NCBI GenBank assembly: GCA_964397045.1
Contig: CAYNHF010000041.1
Location: forward strand, 1-56,918
Source of the DNA: CAYNHF01 sp964397045
GTDB taxonomy: Bacteria; Actinomycetota; Acidimicrobiia; Spongiisociales; UBA5794
DNA length: 56,918 nt
Direction of reading: 5' to 3'
Shown here: one piece after another, positions 15,164 to 23,392 of the stretch
How positions within the stretch are numbered: position 1 is the stretch's first letter
Layout of the letters: each line of letters begins with the position of its first letter
The notes under the pieces: generated by a model
Seen by the model: the letters and a program-made list of their open reading frames with translations, nothing else
Databases searched by the model: none
Told to the model about the DNA's origin: nothing
Made by a program: the position numbers and the translations under genes

Positions 15164-16738
15164 ATGATCGACTTGTCCGGCGCAGGCCTCACCAACCTCG
15201 AAGCGGTCTACCACAACCTGTCCACCCCTGCTCTCTACGAAGAGGCCGTAAAAAGAGGCGAAGGCGAGGTCGGCCACCTCGGACCGTTTGTTGTCAGCAC
15301 CGGCAAGTACACGGGCCGCTCTGCCAATGACAAGTTTGTCGTCAAGGAACCTTCCTCCGAGGACAACATCTGGTGGGGACCGGTCAACAAGCCATTCGAA
15401 CCCCGCGATTTCGATCTGGTTCGATTCGGACTTCGCTCCTACTTCCAGGGTCGCGAAGTGTTCGTGCAGGACTGCTACGCAGGCGCCGACCCGCGCTATC
15501 GCATCAAGGTGCGCGTGATCACGGAACAGGCCTGGCACAGCTTGTTTGCCCGCAATATGTTCATCAGAGAACTCGACCCGGATGCACTCGAAGAGTTCGA
15601 GCCGGATTGGACGGTCATCCACGCTCCTGGTTTCGAGGCAGATCCCGACGTAGAGCACACCCGAAGCGAGGCATTTGTCTTGCTCGACATCGCGGAGCGG
15701 ACGGTGGTCATCGGTGGTACCAGTTTCGCCGGGGAGATCAAGAAATCGATCTTCACCGTGATGAACTATCTCCTGCCGGAATTCGACGTCCTTCCGCTGC
15801 ACTCCTCAGCGAACATGAGTGATGACGGTGACACTGCGGTGTTCTTCGGCCTCTCCGGGACGGGGAAGACAACACTCGCTACGGATACAGGCCGCGCGCT
15901 CATCGGAGACGACGAGACCGGCTGGAGTGACTTCGGAGTCTTCAACTTCGAGGGTGGATGCTACGCCAAGATGATCCGGCTGTCTGACGAAGCAGAGCCG
16001 GAGATCTATCAGACGACGCGCCGCTTCGGGACGGTGCTCGAAAACGTAACGATCGATCCGCAGACGCGACGACTCGATCTCGACGAGGCGCGCACCGAGA
16101 ACACTCGGGGCGCCTACCCGATCACCCATCTCGATGACGTGGTGCTTTCCGGGATGGGGGGCCACCCAGCGACGATCATCATGCTCACATACGACGCCTT
16201 CGGGGTGCTCCCTCCGATCGCCCGGCTCACGCCGGAGCAGGCGCAGTATCACTTCATCTCGGGTTACACCGCCAAGATTCCGGGTACCGAGCGTGGCGTC
16301 ACTGAGCCGCAGGCCACGTTCTCGGCGTGTTTCGGGGCACCGTTCATGCCTCGCCACCCTGCGGTCTATGCGCAAATGCTCGGAGAGAAGATGGCGGAAC
16401 ACAAGGCGCAGGCGTTTCTGGTGAGCACGGGGTTCACCGGTGGGCCGCACGGTCAGGGAGAGCGATTCAAGATCGCGAGCTCGCGAGCCGTGGTTCGTGC
16501 CGCGATTGCCGGCGAACTGGACGATGTCGACTACCGGACCGACCCGGTCTTTGGCTTCGAGGTTCCGGTGGAATGCCCCAATCTGCCTGCTGAGCTGCTC
16601 TGGCCGCGTGACACGTGGAGCGATCCGGGCGCCTACGACGCCAAGGCCCGAGAACTCGGCCAGCTGTTCACGGACAACTTCGCGCAATACGCAGACGGGG
16701 TGTCTTCAGCAGTCGCCGAGGCAGGCCCGCAAGCCTGA
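15164..16738 (+). CDS. pckA: Phosphoenolpyruvate carboxykinase (ATP)
   Basis: The 524-residue enzyme interconverts oxaloacetate + ATP and PEP + CO2 + ADP, the entry to gluconeogenesis. Motifs are complete: TGRSANDKF near residue 50, the PEPCK-specific region with SSANM, the kinase loop FGLSGTGKTTLATD near 230, the metal/adenine region LIGDDETGW, and ENTRGAYP. This is the ATP-dependent family, not the GTP-dependent type common in many actinobacteria. The ribosome-binding site is AAGGAAAGG before ATG 15164. It is followed after 100 bases by an anion transporter, possibly importing C4-dicarboxylates, which would make metabolic sense. Confidence 0.93.
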   Translation: MIDLSGAGLTNLEAVYHNLSTPALYEEAVKRGEGEVGHLGPFVVSTGKYTGRSANDKFVVKEPSSEDNIWWGPVNKPFEPRDFDLVRFGLRSYFQGREVFVQDCYAGADPRYRIKVRVITEQAWHSLFARNMFIRELDPDALEEFEPDWTVIHAPGFEADPDVEHTRSEAFVLLDIAERTVVIGGTSFAGEIKKSIFTVMNYLLPEFDVLPLHSSANMSDDGDTAVFFGLSGTGKTTLATDTGRALIGDDETGWSDFGVFNFEGGCYAKMIRLSDEAEPEIYQTTRRFGTVLENVTIDPQTRRLDLDEARTENTRGAYPITHLDDVVLSGMGGHPATIIMLTYDAFGVLPPIARLTPEQAQYHFISGYTAKIPGTERGVTEPQATFSACFGAPFMPRHPAVYAQMLGEKMAEHKAQAFLVSTGFTGGPHGQGERFKIASSRAVVRAAIAGELDDVDYRTDPVFGFEVPVECPNLPAELLWPRDTWSDPGAYDAKARELGQLFTDNFAQYADGVSSAVAEAGPQA

Positions 16739-16751
16739 ACCGATGGGTCGG

Positions 16752-16774
16752 CCGCGGGCGGTGAGCGTCCGCGG
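16752..16774 (+). terminator. Stem-loop after pckA
   Basis: A nine-pair stem (CCGCGGGCG with CGTCCGCGG, one G-U pair) has a GTGAG loop. No T-tract follows, so it may be a weak or factor-dependent terminator, or attenuate transcription into the transporter gene. Confidence 0.35.
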
Positions 16775-16839
16775 ACCCCACCGCCTTCCAGTGCCAGAAT
16801 GCGCGTGCTCGATGCGATCGCGACGGAAAGGCTTACGCC

Positions 16840-18726
16840 GTGAGCGAAATGACGATCACCTTTCTCATCCTCGCGGTCACGATCGTGCTCTTCGTTTGGG
16901 GTCGGTGGCAGCCAGATCTCGTAGCCGTCGGGTCACTCCTAGCGCTCTACCTCTCCGGTGTGATCAGCCTGGGTGAGGCCTTCTCCGGGTTTGGCAACAC
17001 GACAGTCGTGCTCATCGGTGCGCTCTTCATCGTTGGGGAGGGCCTCAGCCGGACCGGAGTCACCGCCTACGTAGGTGACAAGCTGATCGGTGGCGCCCGG
17101 GGGAGTGCTCTGCGGCTACTGGTTCTCGCCATGATCGCTACTGCGGTCCTTTCGGCGTTCATCTCGAATGCCGGGACGGTTGCCGCCCTGATGCCCGCAG
17201 TGGTGGTGGCTTCGTGGGGTGTACGCAGCATGCCGTCCGCGTTCCTGATACCGGTCGCATTCGCCGCCAACGCCGGGGGGCTTTTGACGCTCACCGGCAC
17301 CCCGCCAAACATCGTGGTGACGGACGCTCTGGCCGCCGCCGGGTTTCGGGAATTCGGGTACTTCGAGTTCGCCCTCATCGGGATCCCCCTGCTCTTGGTA
17401 TCGGTGGTCTATATGGCCACCTTCGGCAGGCGCATGTTGCCGAAGCGGCGACTGGGAGATGCCCCACCTGTCCTCGACCAGGAGATGGCGGAACTGGCAG
17501 ATGCCTACTCCCTGCGCGGGGAGCTGTATCGGATGCGGGTTCGCCAGTCTTCCCCTCTGGTCGGCTCCTCGCTGCGAGGGTCGGACCTCGGTCACCGCTT
17601 CGGTGTTGCGGTGCTTGAGATCGATACCGGACCCGACGCCCCCAGTAGGCTTGGTTCCGCTCTTCCCGGCCCAGTTCGGGACCGCGTGGATGCCTTGACG
17701 CCGGATCCGACTGCCCTGCCCGATCCCGATCAGACAATCGAGTACAACGATCTGCTGACCGTGAGCGGAACTCCTCCGCAGATTCGTGAACTCGAGGTCC
17801 ACATGAATCTCGGGGTGCTGCCGGTTGACGATGCGGGCCAAGAACTGGGCGACCTGTTGTCCCAGGAACTGGGGATCGCCGAGGTCCTGATCACACCGCG
17901 CAGTTCGTACAACGGCAAAGTCGTTGCCGAAGGTGCAATCGGGCGGACCTTCGACGTCCTGGTCCTCGGGATCCGCCGGGGAGATCGTCCGCTGCCGAGC
18001 ACCTCCCCGCTGCAGTTCGGAGATGCGCTCCTGGTGCGCGGCACCTGGGAGGCCATTGGGCGTATGGCTGAGGAAAAGCGCAACTTCGTGGTGGTTGGCC
18101 AGCCGGAGCAGATCGCGACCCAGGTCAGCGAGTTGAACGCAAAGAGTTGGATATCGATCGGAATCCTCGTCGCCATGGTCGCCATGATGGTGAGCGGCAT
18201 CGTGCCGGTGGTGATCGCTGCCCTGCTCGCCGGTGGTGCCATGCTGCTCACCGGCTGCCTCACCACGACCCAGGCCTACCGTGCGGTTTCGTGGTCCACG
18301 GTGATCCTGATCGCGGCCATGATCCCGATGGCGATCGCCCTCGAGGCCACGGGAGGTGCGCAGCGGATCGCAGATGGCCTGGTAGACACGCTCGGCGGTC
18401 TCGGCCCGGTCCCGATGCTCGCAGGAGTCATCCTGGTCACAACCGCTTTCAGCCAGGTGATCAGCAACACCGCCTCGGCGGTGCTCATGTCACCGATCGT
18501 GCTCGGCGCCGCAGCCGGCCTCGGGGTCGACCCGCACCCCTTGATGATGGGCCTCGCGGTAGGCGCTTCCGCGGCATTCCTCACCCCGATCGGAACTGCT
18601 CCCAATCTGATGGTGATGACCCCCGGCAGCTACCGGTTCGCAGACTATGCCCGCGTCGGGGGGCCGCTTCTGGTGCTGTTCCTCATCGTCGGTCTAGCGC
18701 TCATCCCGGTCTTCTGGCCGTTCTGA
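16840..18726 (+). CDS. SLC13-family anion transporter with RCK_C (TrkA_C) domains
   Basis: The product is a 628-residue inner-membrane protein. An N-terminal block of five to six helices (residues 1-195) includes the family signature around FISNAGTVAALMPAVV and LTLTGTPPNIVVTDAL. A cytoplasmic middle (about 200-420) has two TrkA_C-like ligand-binding domains (RVRQSSPLVGSSLRGSDLG and LITPRSSYNGKVVAEGAIG), and a second helical block has the repeat signature FSQVISNTASAVLMSP and LTPIGTAPNLMVMTPG. Such SLC13/DASS proteins carry sulfate, dicarboxylates or similar anions, usually with Na+. The substrate is unknown. The start is GTG, chosen because GGAAAGG lies nine bases upstream. Confidence 0.82.
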   Translation: MSEMTITFLILAVTIVLFVWGRWQPDLVAVGSLLALYLSGVISLGEAFSGFGNTTVVLIGALFIVGEGLSRTGVTAYVGDKLIGGARGSALRLLVLAMIATAVLSAFISNAGTVAALMPAVVVASWGVRSMPSAFLIPVAFAANAGGLLTLTGTPPNIVVTDALAAAGFREFGYFEFALIGIPLLLVSVVYMATFGRRMLPKRRLGDAPPVLDQEMAELADAYSLRGELYRMRVRQSSPLVGSSLRGSDLGHRFGVAVLEIDTGPDAPSRLGSALPGPVRDRVDALTPDPTALPDPDQTIEYNDLLTVSGTPPQIRELEVHMNLGVLPVDDAGQELGDLLSQELGIAEVLITPRSSYNGKVVAEGAIGRTFDVLVLGIRRGDRPLPSTSPLQFGDALLVRGTWEAIGRMAEEKRNFVVVGQPEQIATQVSELNAKSWISIGILVAMVAMMVSGIVPVVIAALLAGGAMLLTGCLTTTQAYRAVSWSTVILIAAMIPMAIALEATGGAQRIADGLVDTLGGLGPVPMLAGVILVTTAFSQVISNTASAVLMSPIVLGAAAGLGVDPHPLMMGLAVGASAAFLTPIGTAPNLMVMTPGSYRFADYARVGGPLLVLFLIVGLALIPVFWPF

Positions 18727-18796
18727 TCCGTCGGCAGCCCGCGCCCGCCCCGCGGCGTCGTTTCTCGATTTCGACCGGGAGGCGCCGGATGCCGGC

Positions 18797-19444
18797 TCAG
18801 TCGAGTCCGACGTCCTCGCCAACCCAACCCGGCCCGCTCAACCCAACCGAGATCGGTACCAACACGGTGTCGATGTCGTATTCGGTTTGCATCCACGCGA
18901 GGTCTGCGTCGAAGGCGGCGTCTGCTCCGACGAAATGAGGCATCGAGCGCGGCACCTCCAGCACTGCGATGAATGCGGTGTCACCTTCGAGTTCCGCCTG
19001 CATCCAGAAGAAGTCGGGGTCGAAGACCGCGTCGCCACCAACAAACCGGGCGCCCGCAGGCAGCGCCAGCGGAGCCACGAAGGTGGTGTCGACGTCGAAC
19101 TCACCCTGCATGTAGGCGAGGTCGGGATCCAGATTCACGTCCGCTCCGACAAAGCGTGTCTCGCCCGGCGAGTACGTGTAGAGGACCGCCGGCGAGTCGA
19201 CCACATAGTCCGGTTCGATGGCTTCCGTCGAGCCCGCTCCGGTGTCATCACGAAGCATGAGCCACCCGGCGAACACCACGACCGGAATCAGCAGCGGCAG
19301 GAGGAACATGAGGAAGAGCCACCAGCGAGGGCTGGTAGCCGCCCTTTCCTCACCAGGCAGGACGATCTGCTCCGATCGTTCTTGATCCGGTGCGCTTGGC
19401 AGCGTCCCGGCCGTATGGCGCTGCTTCCCGTCTGTCTTGACCAT
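18797..19444 (-). CDS. Single-pass membrane protein with three ~36-residue repeats
   Basis: The product is a 215-residue protein of unknown function. Residues 1-40 are polar and probably cytoplasmic, and residues 41-63 form one strong membrane helix (WWLFLMFLLPLLIPVVVFAG). After a linker come three near-identical units at 98-133, 134-170 and 171-206, with a partial fourth at 207-215. Each unit reads about FVGxDxxxDPDxxxMQxExxxDTxFVxxL. Conserved Asp/Glu and aromatic positions suggest a repeated beta-unit, possibly metal-binding. The ATG at 19444 follows GGGAGAAGGG. It converges on the SLC13 gene. I know no named family. Confidence 0.7.
   Translation of the reverse strand: MVKTDGKQRHTAGTLPSAPDQERSEQIVLPGEERAATSPRWWLFLMFLLPLLIPVVVFAGWLMLRDDTGAGSTEAIEPDYVVDSPAVLYTYSPGETRFVGADVNLDPDLAYMQGEFDVDTTFVAPLALPAGARFVGGDAVFDPDFFWMQAELEGDTAFIAVLEVPRSMPHFVGADAAFDADLAWMQTEYDIDTVLVPISVGLSGPGWVGEDVGLD
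18800..19153 (-). repeat. Coding repeats of 36-37 codons (3.25 copies)
   Basis: The tandem units lie inside the membrane protein above. Their protein sequences agree at roughly half of positions, so the duplication is not recent but is still obvious. Confidence 0.7.
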
Positions 19445-19582
19445 GGCTGCACCCTTCTCCCTCACGCTGGGCGCCGGCGACACTTCGCGCCGGATGGCAG
19501 CTCCAGCACGCTCTCAACCCCCCATAATCCTCGGCGTTCGCCCCGCTGCATAGTGCCGGAAGACCCAGCCCTATGCCGGGTG

Positions 19583-19612
19583 TTGCCGCTATCAGGATTC
19601 GGAACATATATG
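19583..19612 (+). promoter_or_regulatory. Possible promoter (TTGCCG / TATATG)
   Basis: TTGCCG at 19583-19588 and TATATG at 19607-19612 are separated by 18 bases. Transcription would start within a few bases of the ATG at 19617, giving a leaderless mRNA. Confidence 0.4.
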
Positions 19613-19616
19613 GTTC

Positions 19617-19766
19617 ATGTTTGAGCCACCAGCGGGCGAAACCATCACCGGATGCTCGAACCTGATGGCAGGGATCTACGTCTTCGACCGCGTAACGTCT
19701 ACCGACAAGATCCCCGATCACGTGTGGCGTGTAGACACGTTCGAAGTCGTCGCTCCAACGGGATAG
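19617..19766 (+). CDS. Possible small protein (49 aa), unknown
   Basis: This short frame reads MFEPPAGETITGCSNLMAGI and then YVFDRVTSTDKIPDHVWRVD, ending VAPTG. The amino-acid mix looks like a folded protein and most codons end in G or C. It has no Shine-Dalgarno sequence, but the promoter-like boxes just upstream would make it leaderless, as for the TetR gene at 27747. It may instead be a remnant of a longer gene. I recognise no family. Confidence 0.4.
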   Translation: MFEPPAGETITGCSNLMAGIYVFDRVTSTDKIPDHVWRVDTFEVVAPTG

Positions 19767-19804
19767 GTGGTGCGGGGGCCCTCAACCTGGGCGAGGCTGG
19801 GCGC

Positions 19805-20263
19805 CTAGAGCCGTTCCGCCACGTCGACCAGGTGGTCCCAGACGGATCGAGCGAACGATCGGGACATCAACAACAGGTAGGCGGGGTTTCCTTCGGCATC
19901 GTCTCGCACCAGTTCAGTGGGGACTCCCGCCACCAGGGTGCGGGCGGCAGATCCGTCCGGCATCATGAGGTCACCCAGGTCCAAGGCGCACACATGTGTG
20001 AGCAGGTAGCGCGCGGAGGGTCCGGTCACCCGGATCATGGCCCGGACGTGGGTGAGGTCGACGACATCCCCTGCGGGTTCATGTCCAATGACGATCCACT
20101 CGTTTGGAGCCACCGCCAGCACGAGGTCGTCTGAGACATGGCGGCACCGACCGATTGCCACGCCGCCCGGATCGACCCAGGTTCGCCACTTGCACCGCGC
20201 GGACTCGTCGGTGAGAACGACTGATCCGATCTCTATCCTCGAGTCGTTCACTGGAGACTGCAT
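19805..20263 (-). CDS. soxG: Sarcosine oxidase gamma subunit
   Basis: The 152-residue product matches SoxG of heterotetrameric sarcosine oxidase, the least conserved subunit and a GcvT-like fold. It shows LAVAPNEWIVIG, DLTHVRAMIRVTGPSARYLL and the end LLLMSRSFARSVWDHLVDVA. The start MQSPVND at 20263 lies ten bases after the soxA stop. Upstream residues of the longer frame overlap soxA and are rejected. It is the last gene of soxBDAG and is needed for assembly. Confidence 0.82.
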   Translation of the reverse strand: MQSPVNDSRIEIGSVVLTDESARCKWRTWVDPGGVAIGRCRHVSDDLVLAVAPNEWIVIGHEPAGDVVDLTHVRAMIRVTGPSARYLLTHVCALDLGDLMMPDGSAARTLVAGVPTELVRDDAEGNPAYLLLMSRSFARSVWDHLVDVAERL

Positions 20264-20273
20264 GGCGCCGACA

Positions 20274-23111
20274 TCAACCACGAAGGCGCGCTCCTTCCGG
20301 GTCGTAGTGGGCGGGTTCGTCGAGGATGGTGGCGGCGACATGGCGACCATCGGACAGCCGAATCGTGACCCGGGTGCCGGCTACGGCTGAGTCGGCTCGT
20401 AGCTGGGCCAGGCAGATGCTGCGACCGAGCGTGGGCGACATCCGGCTCGACGTGACCCGCCCGAGCAGTTCGTCTCCGGCGATGATCTGGCTCGCTTCGG
20501 CGGGCACGATTGCCGGGTCATCCGGCTGCAGAGCGACAAGCCGCACCGATGGTCCCGCTGCCTCTTCCCAAATCAGTTCGGGTCTGCCGACGAAGTCCGG
20601 TTTCTCAGGCCTGATGGCCCAGCCGAGCCCCGCCGCGTGACCCTTGGTCAGCCCGTCGGTGTCCTGGCCCACGATGAGGTGCCCCTTCTCCAGCCGCATG
20701 ATCCGCTGGGCCTCAACTCCGAAGGGTGCCACTCCAAGGTCGGCCCCTGCTTCGATGAGCCGCTCCCAGACCGCAAGCCCGTGGCCGGCAGGGACGTGGA
20801 GTTCATAGCTGAGTTCGCCGGTGAACCCGATACGGAGGATTCGGCAGCCGGGTATTCCGGCGACGGTCCCGACTCTGGCATGCATGTATGGAAAGGAGTC
20901 GGGGTCGAGGGCAACGTCCGCTGCAAGTCTGCCGAGAAGTTGACGAGAGCGAGGCCCGGCAACGTTGATGGCTGCGTATCCGTCGCTCACGGCCGTCGTG
21001 CGCACGTCGAGGTGCGCCAGGCGGGTCTGAAGCCACTCCTCGAGCCAGTTCCAGACCCGGCCGGCACCACCAGATGTGGTGGTCATATAGAAGTGGTGGC
21101 CGGCGAGACGAGCCGTGACCCCGTCGTCCATCACCACCCCGTCTTCAGCGCACATCACCCCGTAGCGAACCCGTCCGATGGCGAGCTTCGACCAACGATT
21201 GGTGTACACGAACTCGAGGAGTTGTGGCACATCTGTGCCGCGCAAGTCGATCTTGCCGAGAGGGCTCACGTCGATGATTCCGACGTTGGCACGCGTGTTG
21301 GCAACTTCGCGCTGCGGATCTCCGTAGTGATCGGGGCGAATCCACTGTCCGGCGACGAGAGGAACGGCATCGTGCGCGGCGTGCCAGTCATGCATCGGGG
21401 ACCTGCGCAGCGGGTCCTCCGTGGTTCCGGCCAGTGCCCCGAGCGTGATGGGCGCGTACGGAGGACGCCAGGTGGTGGTACCCGTTTCTGCGATCGTCGC
21501 TCCGAAGGCTCTGGCGTGAGCCGCGACCGCGTTCATGACCTCGAGCTTGCCCTGGATCGGCCCCATGGTGGCGGTGGTGTAGCGTTTGGAGAGCTCAATC
21601 GAGTCGTAACCCTCGGCAACGGCTGCAGCGAGATCCTTGCCCCTCACGTCCTCCGAGAAGTCGACGAAGCCGTCGGTCGCACCCATGAACAGCTCGGGGT
21701 GACCGGCGGGGGGCAGCGGAGGAATGGTCCCGGGCACACCGGGCTCTGCAAGCTTCTCGCTGCTGCGCGGGTTGGAGGCGAGCCACATTGCGACGGTGCC
21801 CTGGGCGCGGCGGGCTGCCTCGCCACCGACGGCCATGCCGTGTTCTACAAGGCTCTCGAGGGCGCCGTCGCCGACGATCCCCCCGGTGGCCATCACGTCA
21901 TCTGGCAAGGCAGGGGGGATGAATCGTGCGGCCCGCTCGTTATACGTCGGGGCATCACCTGCCATGTTGATGAGTGAGGTCGGGGTGGTCCAGCCGACCG
22001 CGGTGACGAGCAGATCGGCCTCGATCTTGCGGCCTCCCGAGAGCTCCACGCTTGCGAGTCGCCCGGTTCCGCGGGCCCGGATCAGCTGTGAGGAGGCCTG
22101 CCGAAGGTCGACGATCGCGGCGACGTCGCATCCGATGCGTTCGAGATCGGCCACGGCCGCGTCCCCGCTCTCGTTGGCGGTGACCACCACCGCTCTGCTG
22201 CCGGGGGCAACTGCCCACAGGTTGATGAGACGACGCGCGGCGCCTGACAGCATCACGCCGGGGAGATCGTTGCCGGCGAATACGAACGGCCGCTCTATGG
22301 TCCCTGCGGCCACCACGAGACATTTCGCACGTGCCTTGATCAGCCGTTCGCTCGCACCGCGGCGGCCGACCACCGCCACCCAATTGTCGTCGTAGCGTCC
22401 GGCGACTACGGAGTCGGTCATGACCTCGATGGTCTCCTCCGCCGCGACCCTAGAGCGCAGCTCCTCGAGGGCTGCCGTCGCATCCGGCCCTGCATACCGG
22501 AGGTGCCCACCGAGCTGGTGGTTCTCATCCACCAGGAAAACGGACGCGCCGCGCGACGCCGCACCGAGTGCTGCTGCCATCCCGGCCGGGCCGCCCCCGG
22601 CCACCAGCACGTCGGGATGGCTGTAGCGTTTGTCTTCCGTTGCGAGATGTTCCCGCTCCGCGACTGTCCCGCCCGAACTGAACCGTCGCAGGGTGCGTTG
22701 GTACCACGGCTGCAACTGTCTTGGGCTGATGAATGTCTTGTAGTAGAAGCCGGGGGAGAGGTAGCGGCCGAGCACTCGGTTGGCAGAGCGGGCATCGATT
22801 CGCAGTGAAGGCCACGTGTTCTGCGCCCGCACTTCCATGCCGGGTTCGAGGAGTCGATGTCCGGCCCGCACGTTGGGTTCGTCGCCGACCTGGAGCATTA
22901 GGTTGGGGTCGTGGTAGTCGGCGGTCAGGATGCCGCGAGGGCGGTGATACTTGAAACTGCGCGACATGATGATGACGCGGGATCCCGCCAGTGCAGAGGC
23001 GATGGTGTCCCCGGCGTATCCCTCCTTGACCCGGCCGTTCCACGTGAAGGCGATCGGGCGGTCGCGGTCGATGATCTCGGTGGGGAGAACGGACAGGCGG
23101 TGGAAGGTCAT
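20274..23111 (-). CDS. soxA: Sarcosine oxidase alpha subunit
   Basis: The product is a 945-residue protein, within the usual 940-1000. The N-terminal 2Fe-2S-fold-like domain is FTWNGRVKEGYAGDTIASAL and SRSFKYHRPRGI. A pyridine-nucleotide/FAD domain follows near residue 170 (VLVAGGGPAGMAAAL). A C-terminal aminomethyltransferase (GcvT-like) half ends with VAPFGVEAQRIMRLEKGHLI and VGQDTDGLTKGHAAGLGWAI. The enzyme oxidises sarcosine with O2 to glycine and H2O2 and passes the C1 unit to tetrahydrofolate. The start MTFHRL overlaps the soxD stop (ATGA). Confidence 0.9.
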   Translation of the reverse strand: MTFHRLSVLPTEIIDRDRPIAFTWNGRVKEGYAGDTIASALAGSRVIIMSRSFKYHRPRGILTADYHDPNLMLQVGDEPNVRAGHRLLEPGMEVRAQNTWPSLRIDARSANRVLGRYLSPGFYYKTFISPRQLQPWYQRTLRRFSSGGTVAEREHLATEDKRYSHPDVLVAGGGPAGMAAALGAASRGASVFLVDENHQLGGHLRYAGPDATAALEELRSRVAAEETIEVMTDSVVAGRYDDNWVAVVGRRGASERLIKARAKCLVVAAGTIERPFVFAGNDLPGVMLSGAARRLINLWAVAPGSRAVVVTANESGDAAVADLERIGCDVAAIVDLRQASSQLIRARGTGRLASVELSGGRKIEADLLVTAVGWTTPTSLINMAGDAPTYNERAARFIPPALPDDVMATGGIVGDGALESLVEHGMAVGGEAARRAQGTVAMWLASNPRSSEKLAEPGVPGTIPPLPPAGHPELFMGATDGFVDFSEDVRGKDLAAAVAEGYDSIELSKRYTTATMGPIQGKLEVMNAVAAHARAFGATIAETGTTTWRPPYAPITLGALAGTTEDPLRRSPMHDWHAAHDAVPLVAGQWIRPDHYGDPQREVANTRANVGIIDVSPLGKIDLRGTDVPQLLEFVYTNRWSKLAIGRVRYGVMCAEDGVVMDDGVTARLAGHHFYMTTTSGGAGRVWNWLEEWLQTRLAHLDVRTTAVSDGYAAINVAGPRSRQLLGRLAADVALDPDSFPYMHARVGTVAGIPGCRILRIGFTGELSYELHVPAGHGLAVWERLIEAGADLGVAPFGVEAQRIMRLEKGHLIVGQDTDGLTKGHAAGLGWAIRPEKPDFVGRPELIWEEAAGPSVRLVALQPDDPAIVPAEASQIIAGDELLGRVTSSRMSPTLGRSICLAQLRADSAVAGTRVTIRLSDGRHVAATILDEPAHYDPEGARLRG

Positions 23112-23368
23112 CGCTTCGTCTCGGCAACATCCTGCACGGACCGGACCTCGTTGCTGACCGTGTGGCGTTCGATGATGAGGAAGCGGCGACATCCGGACAC
23201 GTGGAACCACTGCTCGCGCTGCCAGCCGGCGACGTTGTTCTTCACATAGAGGTAGCGCCGCCACGCGGCGGGGTCGGGGTCCGGGCCGGGCCGGGTGGCC
23301 AGTTCGCCGCCGAAAGAGAACTCGTTGGAGTTGCGCGGCCCGCAATGCGGGCAGGTGATCACGAGCAT
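23108..23368 (-). CDS. soxD: Sarcosine oxidase delta subunit
   Basis: The product is an 86-residue zinc-binding subunit. CPHCGPRN at residues 6-13 and HVSGCRRF near 56-63 supply the Cys and His ligands, and EFSFGGE is the conserved middle motif. It lies between soxB (24 bases) and soxA (four-base overlap), the standard gene order. Confidence 0.88.
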   Translation of the reverse strand: MLVITCPHCGPRNSNEFSFGGELATRPGPDPDPAAWRRYLYVKNNVAGWQREQWFHVSGCRRFLIIERHTVSNEVRSVQDVAETKR

Positions 23369-23392
23369 GCAATACCTCGTGCGAGCGTCGCT

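Larger units (their letters stand above)
19445..19804. other. Intergenic region with a possible leaderless small gene
   Basis: About 360 bases lie between the soxG stop and the start of the repeat protein, both on the minus strand. It contains a possible plus-strand promoter and a 49-codon ORF (next entries). No other gene is supported. Confidence 0.4.

Noticed and set aside
20637..21977. Plus-strand ORF of 446 codons opposite soxA
   Set aside because: It is the antisense shadow of soxA, with low-complexity composition.
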